Assembly: GCA_003254925.1 (NCBI GenBank)
Contig: QANZ01016113.1
Location: forward strand, 48,500-112,499
DNA: 64,000 bases
From: Chamaecrista fasciculata
Lineage: Eukaryota > Streptophyta > Magnoliopsida > Fabales > Fabaceae
Direction: 5' to 3'
How positions within the stretch are numbered: position 1 is the stretch's first letter; each line of letters begins with the position of its first letter. This document shows, piece after piece, positions 23,440-35,628 of the stretch. The notes beneath the pieces were generated by a model. It did no database searches. It was not told the DNA's origin and saw only the letters and a list, made by a program, of their open reading frames with translations. A program made the position numbers and the translations under genes.

Positions 23440-24545
23440 ATAGTATAGATATATTTCTCTGTCAGAATAAAATAGTATATTTTTTCATTAATTTCATAAA
23501 TAAATATAAAATGTAAAATATTTTTTTTCATATAATTAAATTTTTTGTTCTTTAAATAGATATTTGTTGAGGATGTGACAATAATTTGAAGATACTTTGA
23601 ATGCAAGTAGGTGATTTTGTGTAAATCTAAATATAAAGACCAATAAATACTCAGTTTGAATGGTATATTCTTCAATTCTTATAAATAAAGATGACTCGCA
23701 CCATTTTGCAAACTTATGAAGATATAATTAGATATATAACAATTTTTTTGTGGGTTAAAATCTTTATCATATTTGCAGTCATTTAATAAAAAAAATTACA
23801 TGCAATGGCTTTATTATCTCCAAAGATTAATATATGCAATTGTCAATGTTTGAAAATTAAAATAAACAGATTTATCACTGAAAGTTATTAAATTACGTAA
23901 CACCCCATGTGAATGAAGCTTGTAGGGAACAGACAACATATAGAAGAAGAAAAAAAATACTTTCTTTTTTTAAATCTACGTAAACAGCAAGGTACGGCAG
24001 TTGGCAGACATATTGTAATTGAAGATTTTTTTTTGGCCATCAGACATATTGAAGGTTGCATGCACCTAATTATACTAATTTTTATACTTATTTTAAAAAT
24101 GATTAGTTTAATATACTATTAGATTATGATAATTTTTATATTCAATTTTTTTTTATTTCCATCCTTATTTGAGTTATTTCCTACTTTATTTTGTTATTTT
24201 GTATGTAGTTTCGAACCTCTAGTCAAATGGGCCAAGGACAAATGGCTCAATGAAGTCTATTAGTCAAAAAGATATGTTGTTTTGGGTAGGGGAAAGTATT
24301 TGAGTAGGGTTTTGGTTAAGTTTAGGATGGAATTAGGAAAGAATTCTCCACATTTTCTGAATGCCAAAAGGGTTTGTGCATTTTCTATTGTCATGTAATG
24401 GTGCCTCTACACATTTGAGGCACTATTTTTTTATCTAATATAAATATTTTTCTGTAATATAGTATCATGTTTTATAATCCTCTAGAGGGACAAGGTAGTT
24501 TCATCTATATTATGCTCATATAAATATATTTCCATCTAGAGGATT
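23440..24545. other. Gene-free AT-rich stretch
   Basis: No conserved protein, RNA gene or clear repeat was recognised. Confidence 0.4.
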
Positions 24546-24720
24546 ATGAGCATAATCGGTATCAAGGTCGTTTCATTCAAATTCATCTTATTTAATATCA
24601 TTTTCTCTCAAATCATTCAAATATCAATACATTATTTTCATCTCATCTCATTACAACATCATCTCATCTCAACATCCAAGTTGGGTTTGGATGAGATAAT
24701 TTGGTTCCCAAACAGGCCTG
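24546..24720. mobile_element. Truncated TCATCTC MITE
   Basis: It carries CATCTCATCTCATTACAACA and the right terminus TTCCCAAACAGGCC shared with 1-410 and 57357-58738. The left end is lost. The following 24721-26600 shows no recognisable gene. Confidence 0.6.
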
Positions 24721-26914
24721 TGGTATGAAGGAGATTCAAGCTGTGTTGCGATCTTGACAAGGAGTATAATCTAAGTTTGAAGAGGGAAATCTAAAATCAA
24801 AAGAGAAAGTAACTTTGTTCCATGAACCAATTTCATGCCATTCAAAAGTGACATCATGGTAAGAGAAAGATGAAGGGATTATATAAATTAAAAGGGACCA
24901 ATAGTTACTCAAACTTCCAGGTTCAGGGAGGTGAATGAAAAAGCAGAGAAGATACCTTAATTTGAAACATCATTGTTATTTGTTATGTTATGCCATCCTC
25001 TGGATAAATGTTCTCTCCTCAATTCCAAAATAGGTAGGAATAATAAATGAGAGTACGGTTGTTGCATATATGAGAAGTATGAGTTACACAATAGAAGCTC
25101 TTTCTTCTTGATGGCAAAGGAGGAAGAAGAAAAAGAAAACACAATGTTGTACTTGTTTGTGTTCATCATTAGTCATAGCATGAGAGAAAGAAGGCAAGAG
25201 TAAAAGAGAAAAGAATAAATGGGTTTTGGATCTAGTTAAAAAAAAATTAGTCAAGGAAGAAGCCCAAAACTAAATATAGAAATTCGTAGAATCCAGCTGC
25301 AATCATTAAATCAAACCCATCAGATAGTATTCATAATTATAAGCCCAAAACTATTATTAAAACCTCTACAATCTAAAACGCAATCTGCATAACCCTAATT
25401 ACCAAAGTAAGATAATCATAAGAAGGAGGTCGAAACATAGCTTTTTGAAGGAGAGGCTAGAAGTTGAAACGCAACATTGTACAAAAAGGGATGATTATGG
25501 CTGAAATAGACCGTTGTGTAAAGGAGAAGACAACAAATGAAACAGATCTTACTAATAACTAAGGAATAAACTGAACAAATAAAAACCATCTTTTTCCTTT
25601 ACTATAACAATGAAGTTTAAGAAGACCTTGATATGAGGTATTTAAGTTGATTTTGAAACATCAATACAATCGTGATTTCCTTTACTATAACAATGAAGTT
25701 AACTACCAAACTTGGTACATAAAAAGTGTACATGAGAATGGTTTCTTGAATTAACACGTCAATGACAAGAAAGATATGCTTTTGCCAACAATGCTTCTCT
25801 CATCCTCTTAATTGTTTCCAAAGCAAACAATAATGCTTTACTTTTCTTTTTTGGATATAACTAACTTTCCTCAATTTATTCAATTTAGAAAAAAATTAAT
25901 CTTATTCGGACTAAAAGCGAACAATTAAAACACTTTCTATAATGTCAATTCCAGAACATGAACTTAAATCTCTCAACCTTAAATCTCTCAACGTACCAAC
26001 TCACTTACTATTACACTAAACACTAAACACTTGTCGATAATAATACTTCATTCTCACTAATGTGACCTACAAAATATTTAAATTTAGAGTTTCACGAAGC
26101 AACAAAGCAGCAGAAAAATACTAGACTTTAGTATTAAACGATCTTTAAATAATTTTATGAAGGCTCATTGAATTTTGAGATATGCCATAATTTGTGTGAA
26201 AGCAAACCAAACTCACCTTAGACTTTTCTTACCCCCCCAAAGAAAAAAACCATACGTGGCATAGAATTAGTTAATTACAAGCTATACTAATAAATTCCAT
26301 CACTGGGTTTTACACCAATTTCAAGTATTCCTTCATTTTTTTCTTCATCTGTCATTGACTTCTCAAAACATCAATTTTAGTAGGCAGAAACACATACGAA
26401 GTCTAAGACAAATCAAAGTAATCCCTGGGAGAAGCTTTTGCCCGGATTCCATCATGATAAATATTCCACAATTTTTAACAAAAGAAGAATGTATAACAAA
26501 GGAATCAAACAAATATTCACATGCTTAGAATTAGAGACAGTAGTTTACAGAACAGAAAGACTGACTAATGTACATTTAAAAAAGCATTAAGTTACATGAT
26601 AGATAGAGGATGCCAATATGACTACCCCACACAACCCCACAAATTACCCTTAAATTTTCATGTTCCTAAAGCTAAATGAGTAAATAGGTAGAAGCCACCT
26701 TCATGGCAGTCTGTCTGAAATCAGTGATCAACAATCTGCCTTGGTTTCATTCCAAACATGCAGCCTCGGGACTCCACGCGATCCAAGCGAATACTAAGAT
26801 CATTCTGCATGCTGTTTTGAACAATTTATGGTGAAGCCAACACCAAATATGAATTTCTTGTCAAGAAACTGAAGTGTAAAATTTTACCAGAAACAATGTG
26901 GCTGCCGAAGCTCA

Positions 26915-28090
26915 TCACGAACGATCACCATTGGACCTTGTCCTTGTCAGGCGCCGACGTCTTCTTGGCACTGGGGATGCATCTTCACCAGCATCGCTGA
27001 ATATGCGTAGATCTCCATCGGCATCATTATTGTCGTCACGAAGACCCAACAAATTCTCGCCCCAAAGATAGCGCCTGTCGGATGAACCTCCTGCTGTCGG
27101 TCGACGATACCTAGTCCATCCTCTTGAGCGAGGCCTTGGTTCACGAGCACTATCAATAGAGCCAATCATCTGAAAAAATAAGAGTGTTGTCCACCAAGGA
27201 GCATTTGAATCACCCATGTTGCCTTCACGTTCACCCGAGAACCTACCGTCTCCATTTTCAATGACATAATCCCCCACTACAACAGCACCGGGCATGGCAG
27301 ATCGAACAGCACTGACAATATCACCATATTCCCTCTGTCGTTCAAGATGTCGCCAGGCTCTTTCTCTAGAAGGATCAACATCGGAGGGACGTGTGGTTGG
27401 GTGAACCCTCCTTGCATGCCGACGCAACTCAAGATAATTACCAACAAATGAGCATGACTCCCGGGAGCAACTTCTCTTCTTCAGATTAAGGTAATTTCTA
27501 GCCTCTTCAACCACCTCCCAACCCAGGACCCTTCCTCGACATAAAGGACAATTCAAGCTCAGTTTTGACTCGGACGACGAATTAACTCCATCTAACTCCT
27601 CAAGCTCAGCCCTATCCTGCAAGGTCTCAGAATCAACAATTTCTAAAATGCCTTCATTATGTGGGTTGAAATGATGTATACTTGGATCTTGGATATCACT
27701 CTGTCTTGATGATCCTTGAAGCAATCCAACAGACAATACAGTATTGATTTCATTTTGGTGACTTTCATTACCATCATTCAAATCAGGTTGCAAATTGAGA
27801 TTAATATCAGAACTATTACCAGAGTTGTTTGTATTGTTTACTAAAGAACTGGATAAATTTGGATTGTCCTTAGAATTGGCCTGCATTTTTTTAAGCCGGT
27901 CCAAGCAATTCGAATGCCTATAACTTGTATCACAAATGTAAGATCTGCAGCCCTTTTCATGAGAGCTACAGAGAAGGAGAACAGCATTATGGGGATGATC
28001 CATGCAAATAGGACATGAAACTTCATCCAATTCTTTGTGAAGAGCATGAATTTCTGAATCACTACACAATCTTCGCTTAACACCAGTCAT
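26915..28090 (-). CDS. DUF1644-family zinc-finger protein (391 aa)
   Basis: One uninterrupted coding exon. Residues 26-62 form a cysteine/histidine cluster (CPICMDHPHN, CSSHEKGC, SYICDTSYRHSNC), the signature of plant DUF1644 proteins. After a polar, asparagine-rich linker (about 75-175) comes CPLCRGRVLGWEVVEEARNY (181-200) and a C2H2-like finger (C208, C213, H225, H230), then EREYGDIV-type sequence with a conserved GDYVIE (273-278). The tail (315-391) is arginine-rich (PRRRRRL), consistent with nuclear location. Members of the family have been linked to stress responses, but no reaction is established. An ATG 10 codons upstream (28120) is in frame; MTGVKRRLCS was preferred because the conserved block starts there. 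A 5' UTR intron is likely, as the region to about 30.1 kb holds no other gene. Confidence 0.88.
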   Translation of the reverse strand: MTGVKRRLCSDSEIHALHKELDEVSCPICMDHPHNAVLLLCSSHEKGCRSYICDTSYRHSNCLDRLKKMQANSKDNPNLSSSLVNNTNNSGNSSDINLNLQPDLNDGNESHQNEINTVLSVGLLQGSSRQSDIQDPSIHHFNPHNEGILEIVDSETLQDRAELEELDGVNSSSESKLSLNCPLCRGRVLGWEVVEEARNYLNLKKRSCSRESCSFVGNYLELRRHARRVHPTTRPSDVDPSRERAWRHLERQREYGDIVSAVRSAMPGAVVVGDYVIENGDGRFSGEREGNMGDSNAPWWTTLLFFQMIGSIDSAREPRPRSRGWTRYRRPTAGGSSDRRYLWGENLLGLRDDNNDADGDLRIFSDAGEDASPVPRRRRRLTRTRSNGDRS

Positions 28091-28120
28091 CTTCCACGCA
28101 CAGTAATAACTACTCAACAT

Positions 28121-30530
28121 ATTGAACTAATTAGAACAGCGTAGAATGCAAGTAACCAGATCAAATATTACATTACTTTCATTATTTATTATACAACAAA
28201 ATGGAAGCTCAATATGACAGAAAATATATAACTTATAATTTCAATATAGGTTTGCTTAGTGCCAAATAAATAATTTGACATACAATCCATATCATATGTA
28301 GCACAAACAGTCACACCGTTGCCAAACATATGACACAAATTAGAGGTTAAAAGATCAAATACTAATTTAGTGACAAAGCATTTATATTGGTATATTTCGT
28401 TTCTGGTAACTAGGAGATAGTACAAATTTTGACACAATTTTGGTCACATATGCGACTCCTAATACCGCTGATTGTAGATAGCTTCCTCAGTTTCATTAAA
28501 ACTAAAAAGCTAAATAAAATACACTCACAAGTGAATATAATAATTAAAACAAAAAAGGATTGAATCTTCAAATGCAAAAGCAAATTTGTGAAACTATACT
28601 GTATGTATAACTTACCAAGAGAACAAGCTTTGGTTATATTCCCTACTGAAGGCTTCCGAGTCTCAAATTTTTGTATTTACAGAATCTTACTTGACTTCAC
28701 AAAAGAATCAACACTCATGCAACGCTCCAAAGTACTTTAAATAATAACGAAGCAATCTATACTAAAATCTTGGACAAATATACAATTAACGAACACTTCA
28801 GCACAACAGAATCACCGACAAGCCCCAAAATCTGCAGGTATGACACCAAAAAGGAAGAAAAAAAGAGGAGTTTCAGCAACACAAGATATCAATCAAATAT
28901 ATCTCAAGTAGAAGTTAGAAAAAGAATAACGAAATAATGAGATCAAGATTAATTTATTGACTATCAACTTTGACAATTCCCTTCAACTGTGACTGTTCTA
29001 ACTAAAGACTACTATATTAAGCTAACTCTAATATTACAAAATCAAATTCAAAGAGATAGTGTGATACTGTGCTACCAAGTAATCCCATTAACTTAATTTG
29101 CTAGGAACCTGATTGTTTGGGAACCAAAAAAATTTGGGACTACTTTGAACTTTTGAAATTTTCCTAAAAAAATTAAGTAATGGGTGATGGCCAACTACTG
29201 GGGCTTGCAGGACTTCTTCCTGCTCACTACAAATTTATTTTTACAAAATAATAATAATAATAAGATCTTGAAATCCTGTGAAATTCTCAAACACTAAATG
29301 ATTATAGATTTAAATGAACAATCTTGATGTTGAAAAAACTAGAGATCTTGGTACATGTAAAGTCTTAAAACTTTTCTTCTTATCTATCAAGTAGAAAACA
29401 CTCCCAAAAATTAGAATGGTCACAAAGATATTGAGAAGTCAAGCAAGATCAAAGAAATGATAAGATGCCATGGCAATATCCACCATCAAACTGCTTGATC
29501 AGATGTTTCTCAAGAACAAACAAGAAACATCATCAAATGGTATATTCATATTCATATAAATGGTATATCAATTATCATTTTGCCAAAATAAGAAAAACAT
29601 ATGAATCATCAATTGTTCGCCGCCCATTCGAGAAACAATCATCGCATCGCGAACCATCTAGAATCGATGATGAAATTGCCGCCACATACGGCATCAAACC
29701 CCAGATCAACATCCAATCGACCTACGGAATCAAAGAAACCCTACACCGAATCCCTAACAAAAAAAAAAACTGAAATCGTCGAAGAAAATCGAAAAGCCAA
29801 AACAACCACCGAACTACAAAATTAAAAACAAAAATATATCGCAAACAAGAACGCAAAATTTCAAAAATCAATCAAAACTGGCGAGGATCAAACCAAATCA
29901 TGATCGGGAAAGATATATCGCAAACAAAAAATCAGAATCGAAATATTCAGTAGAATTAAGGGCGTGGATTTACGAAGGGGGTTTGAGAGTAATTTTCTTC
30001 TGGGGTTGGTCTGTCTCCAAAAAGATTGCGTTTTTTGCGTGTGGGAACTGGCGAAGAAGGTGAGAAAAAAATATATCGCAACTTTGAGAATTGAGATATA
30101 CTCATATACACATACATATACACATAACATAAAACATAAAACATGTATATATAAGAGAAAGGAGGGTGTTATTTAAATACAATTATTATTTAATTATGGT
30201 GGAGAAGGGAAGCGAAAGAGAAAGAGAGAGAGAAGTGGGACCCACAAAGAAGGACCCAGTGGCTACCACCAATACAACCGCCTCATGATAAAAGAAGAAG
30301 AAGGCGTGAATATAATGAAGGATGAGAAGAGAAGATGAACTATATGAGCCATGAGCCCATAAGGTTGGCTAATGGCTTATTAGGTGGTCCTTTTGGTCCT
30401 TTGAAGGTGTGGTTCATTGATACCGTACTACTTCAAGGAGTTTAGATTTATCCTAGAGTAAACCAACAATTCAATCCCTAAAAGATTTTTGAGTTGATAA
30501 TTCAATTTTTGAAATATTAAAATACATAAT
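28121..30530 (-). other. Upstream region of the DUF1644 gene (5' UTR intron and promoter candidate)
   Basis: No other gene is visible. On the minus strand CTTATATATACATG (about 30140-30153) could be a TATA box, followed by a TTCTCACC/CTTCTTCGCC leader-like stretch (about 30040-30070). A donor-acceptor pair joining this to 28.1 kb was not determined, so the first exon position is a guess. The open frames at 29465-30176 have no recognisable similarity. Confidence 0.35.
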
Positions 30531-30531
30531 T

Positions 30532-30905
30532 GGTAAAAGTATTAATTTTCTCCTCAAATTTTACATCAATCGTCAATTACGTCCCTAATCTTTTTTACTG
30601 TCAATTTCGTCCCCAATGTTTCACATTTTGGTCAATTTTATCTTTTGCTCTTACTTGGCCAAATATTAACGATAAAACAAATGTGACTAATGATATATAA
30701 TGTGAAATTGATAGAAAAAGAAACTCAAATCTTGACTCATATTGAAAAACACGATGTAGTCTGTCGTTAATTTATTGAAAAAAGTTAGTCAAATGATAAA
30801 TTAACCAAAATGTAAAATATTGGGGACGAATTTGACAGCAAAAAAGATTGGGGATGAAACTGACAGTTGGTGTAAAGTTTGGGAACGAAATTAGTGATTT
30901 TGCCT
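30532..30905. mobile_element. Mutator-like fold-back MITE with perfect 9-bp TSD
   Basis: Ends GGTAAAAGTATTAATTTTCT and inverted GGCAAAATCACTAATTTCGT are flanked by TACATAATT (30523-30531 and 30906-30914). Arms contain CAATTTCGTCCCCAATGTTT and its inverse. Same family as 17995-18358 in reverse orientation. Confidence 0.9.
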
Positions 30906-30939
30906 ACATAATTTAGTCCATCAATAATTAAAATAGTAT

Positions 30940-31090
30940 ACTTATTAGTCAAAAGTCTTATTTTGGTCCCTCTGTTATGTTCATTATTCCAAATAGGTCC
31001 CTCAGTTATTTTTCGTTCCATATTGGTCCATCAGTTATCCAAAACTTGTCAAATTGGTCCCTCTAACGTTTTCCATCCATTTTTCCATTA
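30940..31090. repeat. Single MITE arm (GGTCCCTCTGTTA phrases)
   Basis: Four evenly spaced phrases of the type TTGGTCC(C/A)TC(T/A)GTTAT occur without an inverse partner, so this is probably half of a fold-back element. Confidence 0.5.
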
Positions 31091-31154
31091 AAAAAAAAGA
31101 GGAAAAATAAGCTTTCATCCCCAAAAGTTTTATTTTCTTTTATTAAGGTTTCTC

Positions 31155-31770
31155 AGTGTCTCTTAAACCTTGGCCGATAAATCTATTTTGAATACTTTAT
31201 GTTTGGTGTTTTAAGCACTTTAAAGTATTCTCGAACTGGGTTTAAATAGTTGATTCAATTGCCTTGTGATTAAATGGTATTTGATATTTTGTGCACTTTA
31301 AAGTGTTTATAATTTAGTTTAAATACTACAACAACAACAACAATCAAAGCAATTCCCACTAGATAGGGTCGGCTATATGGATTAGCTGATGCCAAAATAT
31401 TCTATCTTTTTATAACTTAGTTTAAATATCTGATTTAAATGCCTTATGAGCGTACTTTGAGTGTTGTGGGGCATTTTAAAATGTTTATCATGGCTTCATT
31501 AGCCGTTTGTTCTTTCTTCCTTAAAAAATAATTAAAATATACCAACCAAGTGACATTGGCTTTTTTATTTGGCCTGTCATGGGGTATGTAGGCCCTAGGG
31601 TTTTATCCTAAGTCTAGTTCACTATTGTAAATAATTTTGATTTTTCATTTATTCCTTTTTCTCTTTTCTTTTTACTAATTTTCTTTCATGTGTTTGGTTA
31701 ATGGTGTTTAAGATAATTTTAAAGCCACATCGTAGGGTACCATTTGTTGGATGAGTGTTGTGAAATTCAT
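31155..31770. repeat. Left copy of a dispersed duplication (partner 34372-34776)
   Basis: Starting GTGTCTCTTAAACCTTGGCC and ending GATGAGTGTTGTGAAATTC, it is nearly identical to 34372-34776, except that it holds about 200 bp (31435-31635) absent from the right copy. Both copies carry the same small retroelement insertion (31326-31408), so the duplication came after that insertion. Confidence 0.85.
31326..31408 (-). mobile_element. RTE LINE / Au-SINE-type 3' tail with long TSD
   Basis: On the minus strand it ends CATATAGCCGACCCTATCTA then GTGGGAAT...TTGTTGTTGTTGTAG, the conserved 3' end shared by plant RTE LINEs and Au-type SINEs. It is flanked by near-identical 20-bp repeats TTTATAATTTAGTTTAAATA and TTTATAACTTAGTTTAAATA. 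Only 83 bp is present. Confidence 0.8.
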
Positions 31771-31804
31771 ATTCACGGTTCACCCCTCTCATAAAACTAT
31801 GTAG

Positions 31805-31985
31805 TTTTAACACAAATTTGAGTTGAGTTGAGTAAACCATAGGTTTGACCAAACCCAATCCAATTTCAATGGGTCAATTTTGGACCCAACCCTTCTTGAC
31901 CAAATTTGGGTTGAGTTGGGTAAATTATGGGTTTGACCAAACCCAATCCAATTTCAATGGGTCAATTTTGGACCTAACCTTTCTT
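31805..31985. repeat. 88-bp tandem duplication
   Basis: Two copies of GTTTGACCAAACCCAATCCA and the following TTTCAATGGGTCAATTTTGG are offset by 88 bp (31843 and 31931). Confidence 0.85.
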
Positions 31986-32047
31986 GACCCATTATTTAAT
32001 AGTTGGGTTGGGTTGGGTTAATGGGTTGGGTCCATTTTTGCCACCCC

Positions 32048-32265
32048 TACTCTCTCTACTACTTCTAACTCAAGTATTGGAGTTGAATTGCAGGGCTCCT
32101 CATACTCTCTCTACTACTTCTAATTCAAGTATTGGAGTTGAATTGCAGGGCTCCTCATGTGATTTATTGATTTGCAGGAAACTTCTAAAAAGAACCCTCT
32201 CACTCAACCAAGTAATGCCTTAGGCTTAGGACCTGATGAACCAAGTAATGCCTTAGGCTGACGAC
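32048..32265. repeat. 55-bp and short tandem duplications
   Basis: TACTCTCTCTACTACTTCTA through GCAGGGCTCCTCAT occurs twice (32048 and 32103); downstream ACCAAGTAATGCCTTAGGCT is also doubled. Confidence 0.85.
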
Positions 32266-32322
32266 TTGATTCATCACTAGTTAATGTTAATTAAAAATCC
32301 AAGGACTCATTTTTATCTTTTT

Positions 32323-34330
32323 GTGAGATCCTAAGATTTTAGAGCAGAGATTTGCGACAAATTATAGTTGTATGAGAGGTCTATAGTGTTTGGATGGAGT
32401 TTTAAGCTAGTTTTAGATCGTATTAGAAGTTTATGTTAGAATTTTTAAAAAGTAGTGAACTCATTGATTTAAAAGTTTAATTGTCATATTTGAAACTCCC
32501 ATATTTTATTTGGCTTATGGTAAAAATTTGGAAACAAATGGAGTTTAAAATTTAATTTGATCTTTTATTTTGGCTTTTGGTACTGTTATAGAGCACTTTG
32601 AGTAAGAACTTAAAAATGTTAGAGATAAATTTTTCAAAAACAAATTGCATATTTACAATCTACTCAATACAACAAAGCTAACAGTGTAAATCTTGTCAAG
32701 AAATTCTATTTCTAAAAATTTGAGTTTTTAGGACTATTTGAAAAGTTTCAAATAAGTTTGGACTTTTCCATAAATTCCAGAGCTTCAAGCACTGCAACTT
32801 AATAACAGATTGCCCCCTAACTTCCTGAAATAGTAGAATAGTTCCAACTCGTACCCCACCCCTTCATTTGGTCCAAACTCCAAAGACACTTGATTCTCAG
32901 TCTTCCCTTCTCCTTCGTCACTGCCACCACCTCTAGTTGCTGCCACCACCGGCGTCAAACATCTTCGCCGGCCAAGAGTCGCCGGTGACTGCCATCCGGC
33001 CACCACCGTGGTCGTCTTTCTTCCCCCTCTCCTAGGTGACGCCATTTTTACTCATTTGTTTCTCTTTGCTCCTTCCTTTCGATTCCTTGATTTTTGTTGC
33101 TTAATCTGTGATGTACTGTTGTTCTTTGATGATCGATTCTTGGTGTCTTAGTTTGAACTTGTTCTTGGCAACGAGTTCAAAGATACAATTTTTGTCAAAA
33201 GAAGAAAACTCCTTTTCAGCCCTAAGATCTTTTAAAAGTTTTCAAAAAGATCCATCCTTTCTCCTTCTAAAATAGAACCAAACGCGTATTATTCAGGGAC
33301 CAGTTCATGTTGCTTCTTGCCCTCTCCCTTCTGTCTGCCGAAGCCGCCAACCACCACTGCCTGCAGTTGACAGAACACCCTCGACGCCGGCCACCTCACG
33401 TTGTCGTTGCGCACCACTCTCGTCGTTATCCTTCATCGAAGATGCCAGCTCGTCATTGAGGCTCATTGGAGTCAAATTCATACAACCAGGAATTTCGCCA
33501 TATTCCTTTGGTTGTACTGCCTCGCTTCCTCTCAGTTTTGACTATGGGAGGTATGATTTATTTATTTATTACGAGGTTGTTAGGAGGTGTGTTATAGGGA
33601 TTTAATCTTGTTTAGGGGACTGATTTTGGGTAAGATATATGCACATTCCACATAATTGTGGCATTTTGAATGTTTGGCTGCACCATTTACATGTTCAGAT
33701 TGTTGTCATTAGTGGCTAGAATGTATGCAAATATAGTCTTTGTTCTAGGCCTAGAACATCACTTTCATGAGTTCAGAATTACATTCTGATGGCTGGATAT
33801 ACTTACCCCCTTTAACTTCTTTTAAGCACTCTAAGTTTGTTATATTAATTGGCAATTCTATATTTTTTATGGGTTGATTTTACTGTGTTGTTCCTATAAT
33901 CTAGTTCTCTATTTTAGCATAATTAAGGGGATGGTTTTTGAAGGAAAATGATGTTGTCCTATCTTGTGTTTCTGGGCTTCCATTCATATTTTTTCAAAGG
34001 CACTCTTTATTTTCGGTGGGATTGCAGGGATTTTTCTTGCACCACCTTTTTGAGCATTTCAGTGTATTTTTATGTATAGGAGCCTCCAATAATGTAGCTG
34101 AGTTGAGGGGCTCTTTGTGTAGCCATTTTGAGTTTGAAAATCTTAGATAAAACACGTAGAAAGCTTGATTTGTGTTGCTGCTTTAGTGGACTTGCTTGGG
34201 GATTGTTTTATTAGTCATTTGATTTGACACCCATTTTGGCATGTTTGGATTCTGAGTTAAATCCCTTTGATTGAGATGTTGTTTTGTGCACTTTTGAGCA
34301 CCTATAAGTGACGTAATGATGTTTCGATTC
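32323..34330 (+). mobile_element. LTR-like sequence related to the solo LTR at 35629
   Basis: It begins TGTGAGATCCTAAGATTTTA, comparable to the LTR start TGTAATACCCCAAGATATTA, and 32590-32900 aligns with 35800-36100 (TCAAGAAATTCTATTT, ACTCAGTCTTC-type UTR, TTTGGTCCAAACTC). The right end and a TSD were not found, so limits are approximate. No gag or pol frame is present. Confidence 0.45.
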
Positions 34331-34371
34331 CCTTTTTGCCTAATGCTGTTTTAAGCACCTTTGGGTTTTTA

Positions 34372-34776
34372 AGTGTCTCTTAAACCTTGGCCGATAAATC
34401 TATTTTGAATACTTTATGTTTGGTGTTTTGAGCACTTTAAAGTATTCTCGAACTGGGTTTAAATAGTTGATTCAATTGCCTTGTGATTAAATGGTATTTG
34501 ATATTTTGTGCACTTTAAAGTGTTTATAACTTAGTTTAAAAACTACAACAACAACAATCAAAGCCTTTTCCCACTAGGTAGGGTCGGCTATATGGATTAG
34601 CTGATGCCAAAGTATTCTATCTTTTTATAACTTAGTTTAAATATTTGATTTTTCATTTAGCTCTTTTTCTCTTTTCTTTTTACTAATTTTTTTGCATGTG
34701 TTTGGTTAATGGTGTTTAAGATAATTTTAAAGCCACATCGTAGGGTAACCTTTGTTGGATGAGTGTTGTGAAGTTC
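34372..34776. repeat. Right copy of the dispersed duplication
   Basis: See 31155-31770. It includes the RTE/Au tail (about 34543-34625) with CCCACTAGGTAGGGTCGGCT and lacks the 200-bp internal part of the left copy. Confidence 0.85.
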
Positions 34777-34954
34777 CTAATACCTTTTCCACAACTCAAT
34801 AAATGGACTCTTAAACCCATTTTTAGTTCGAGATCATTTTTCAAATTAAAGCCTTATCTACCATGTTTTCAGGTTGTTTTCTCAAAATGGTTTTCAAGTT
34901 TTTCCTAAAATTTGGTAGTGACTCATTTTGCTTAATCATGAAGGGTCATACCAA

Positions 34955-35460
34955 TCTTTAGGAACCAAAGATGGGGAGAGATAAATATTCAAACTTGCTA
35001 AGATTAGAGAGAGAAAAAAGAGAGACATTGATCGAATGAAATGTATCAATGATGGAGAAGGTAATACTGTGATAAAGGATCAAGATATTTCGAAAAGAGG
35101 GAAGGAGTACTTTCACAAACTTTTTAATGAAGGACAAAATGTCTGCATGTCATAAGAATAAATAAGTATTAATGAGGAGGATCTCAATTATTGTTTCTAT
35201 CAGAGAATTCAAGAGCACGGAGTAGTGCAAGCATTGTGAAGAATGAATAATAGTAAAGTAGTTGAACTTGATAATATACCAAGTTGGTTAACAAAGCTTT
35301 TTAATGTGATATTGAGATCCAAGAAAATGTCACATGAATGGAGGAGTACTTTAATCCCCTTGTATAAGAACAAGGGGGATATACAAAATTGTGAGAATTA
35401 TAGAGAGATCAAACTCATAAGCTACACTATGAAGTTACGAGAGAAGGTTATTGAGTAGAG
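34955..35460 (+). pseudogene. RTE-type LINE reverse transcriptase remnant
   Basis: Frames with shifts and stops read a FHKLFNEG-like stretch (about 35110) and then YKNKGDIQNCENYREIKLIS (35371-35430), the conserved finger region of plant RTE reverse transcriptases. The block is cut at about 35462 by LTR-like sequence (TATAACATCCCCGAA). Fragments of the same LINE class occur at 44156-44425 and about 60870-60990. Confidence 0.8.
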
Positions 35461-35628
35461 ACTGAGTATAACATCCCCGAATTTATGATGTACTTGTTAT
35501 TGCGAGTGAAAATTATGATTCTATTGTTTGATTGCATATTTTAAGAATTAGGGATTATTGGATTAATTGTGGGATTATATGTGTGAAGTTATGATTCGGT
35601 GAATTGTTTGTCTATTTTAGAAATTAGG

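Noticed and set aside
22810..23675. Several open frames of 60-160 codons
   Set aside because: All lie in the arms of the 22736-23429 inverted-repeat element and mirror each other on opposite strands.
26947..28083. Minus-strand open frames of 72 and 80 codons within the DUF1644 gene
   Set aside because: They are alternative frames of the same exon without conserved motifs.
29465..30176. Small gene(s) upstream of the DUF1644 gene
   Set aside because: The frames overlap on both strands, have no recognisable similarity, and lie in the likely 5' UTR or promoter of the DUF1644 gene.
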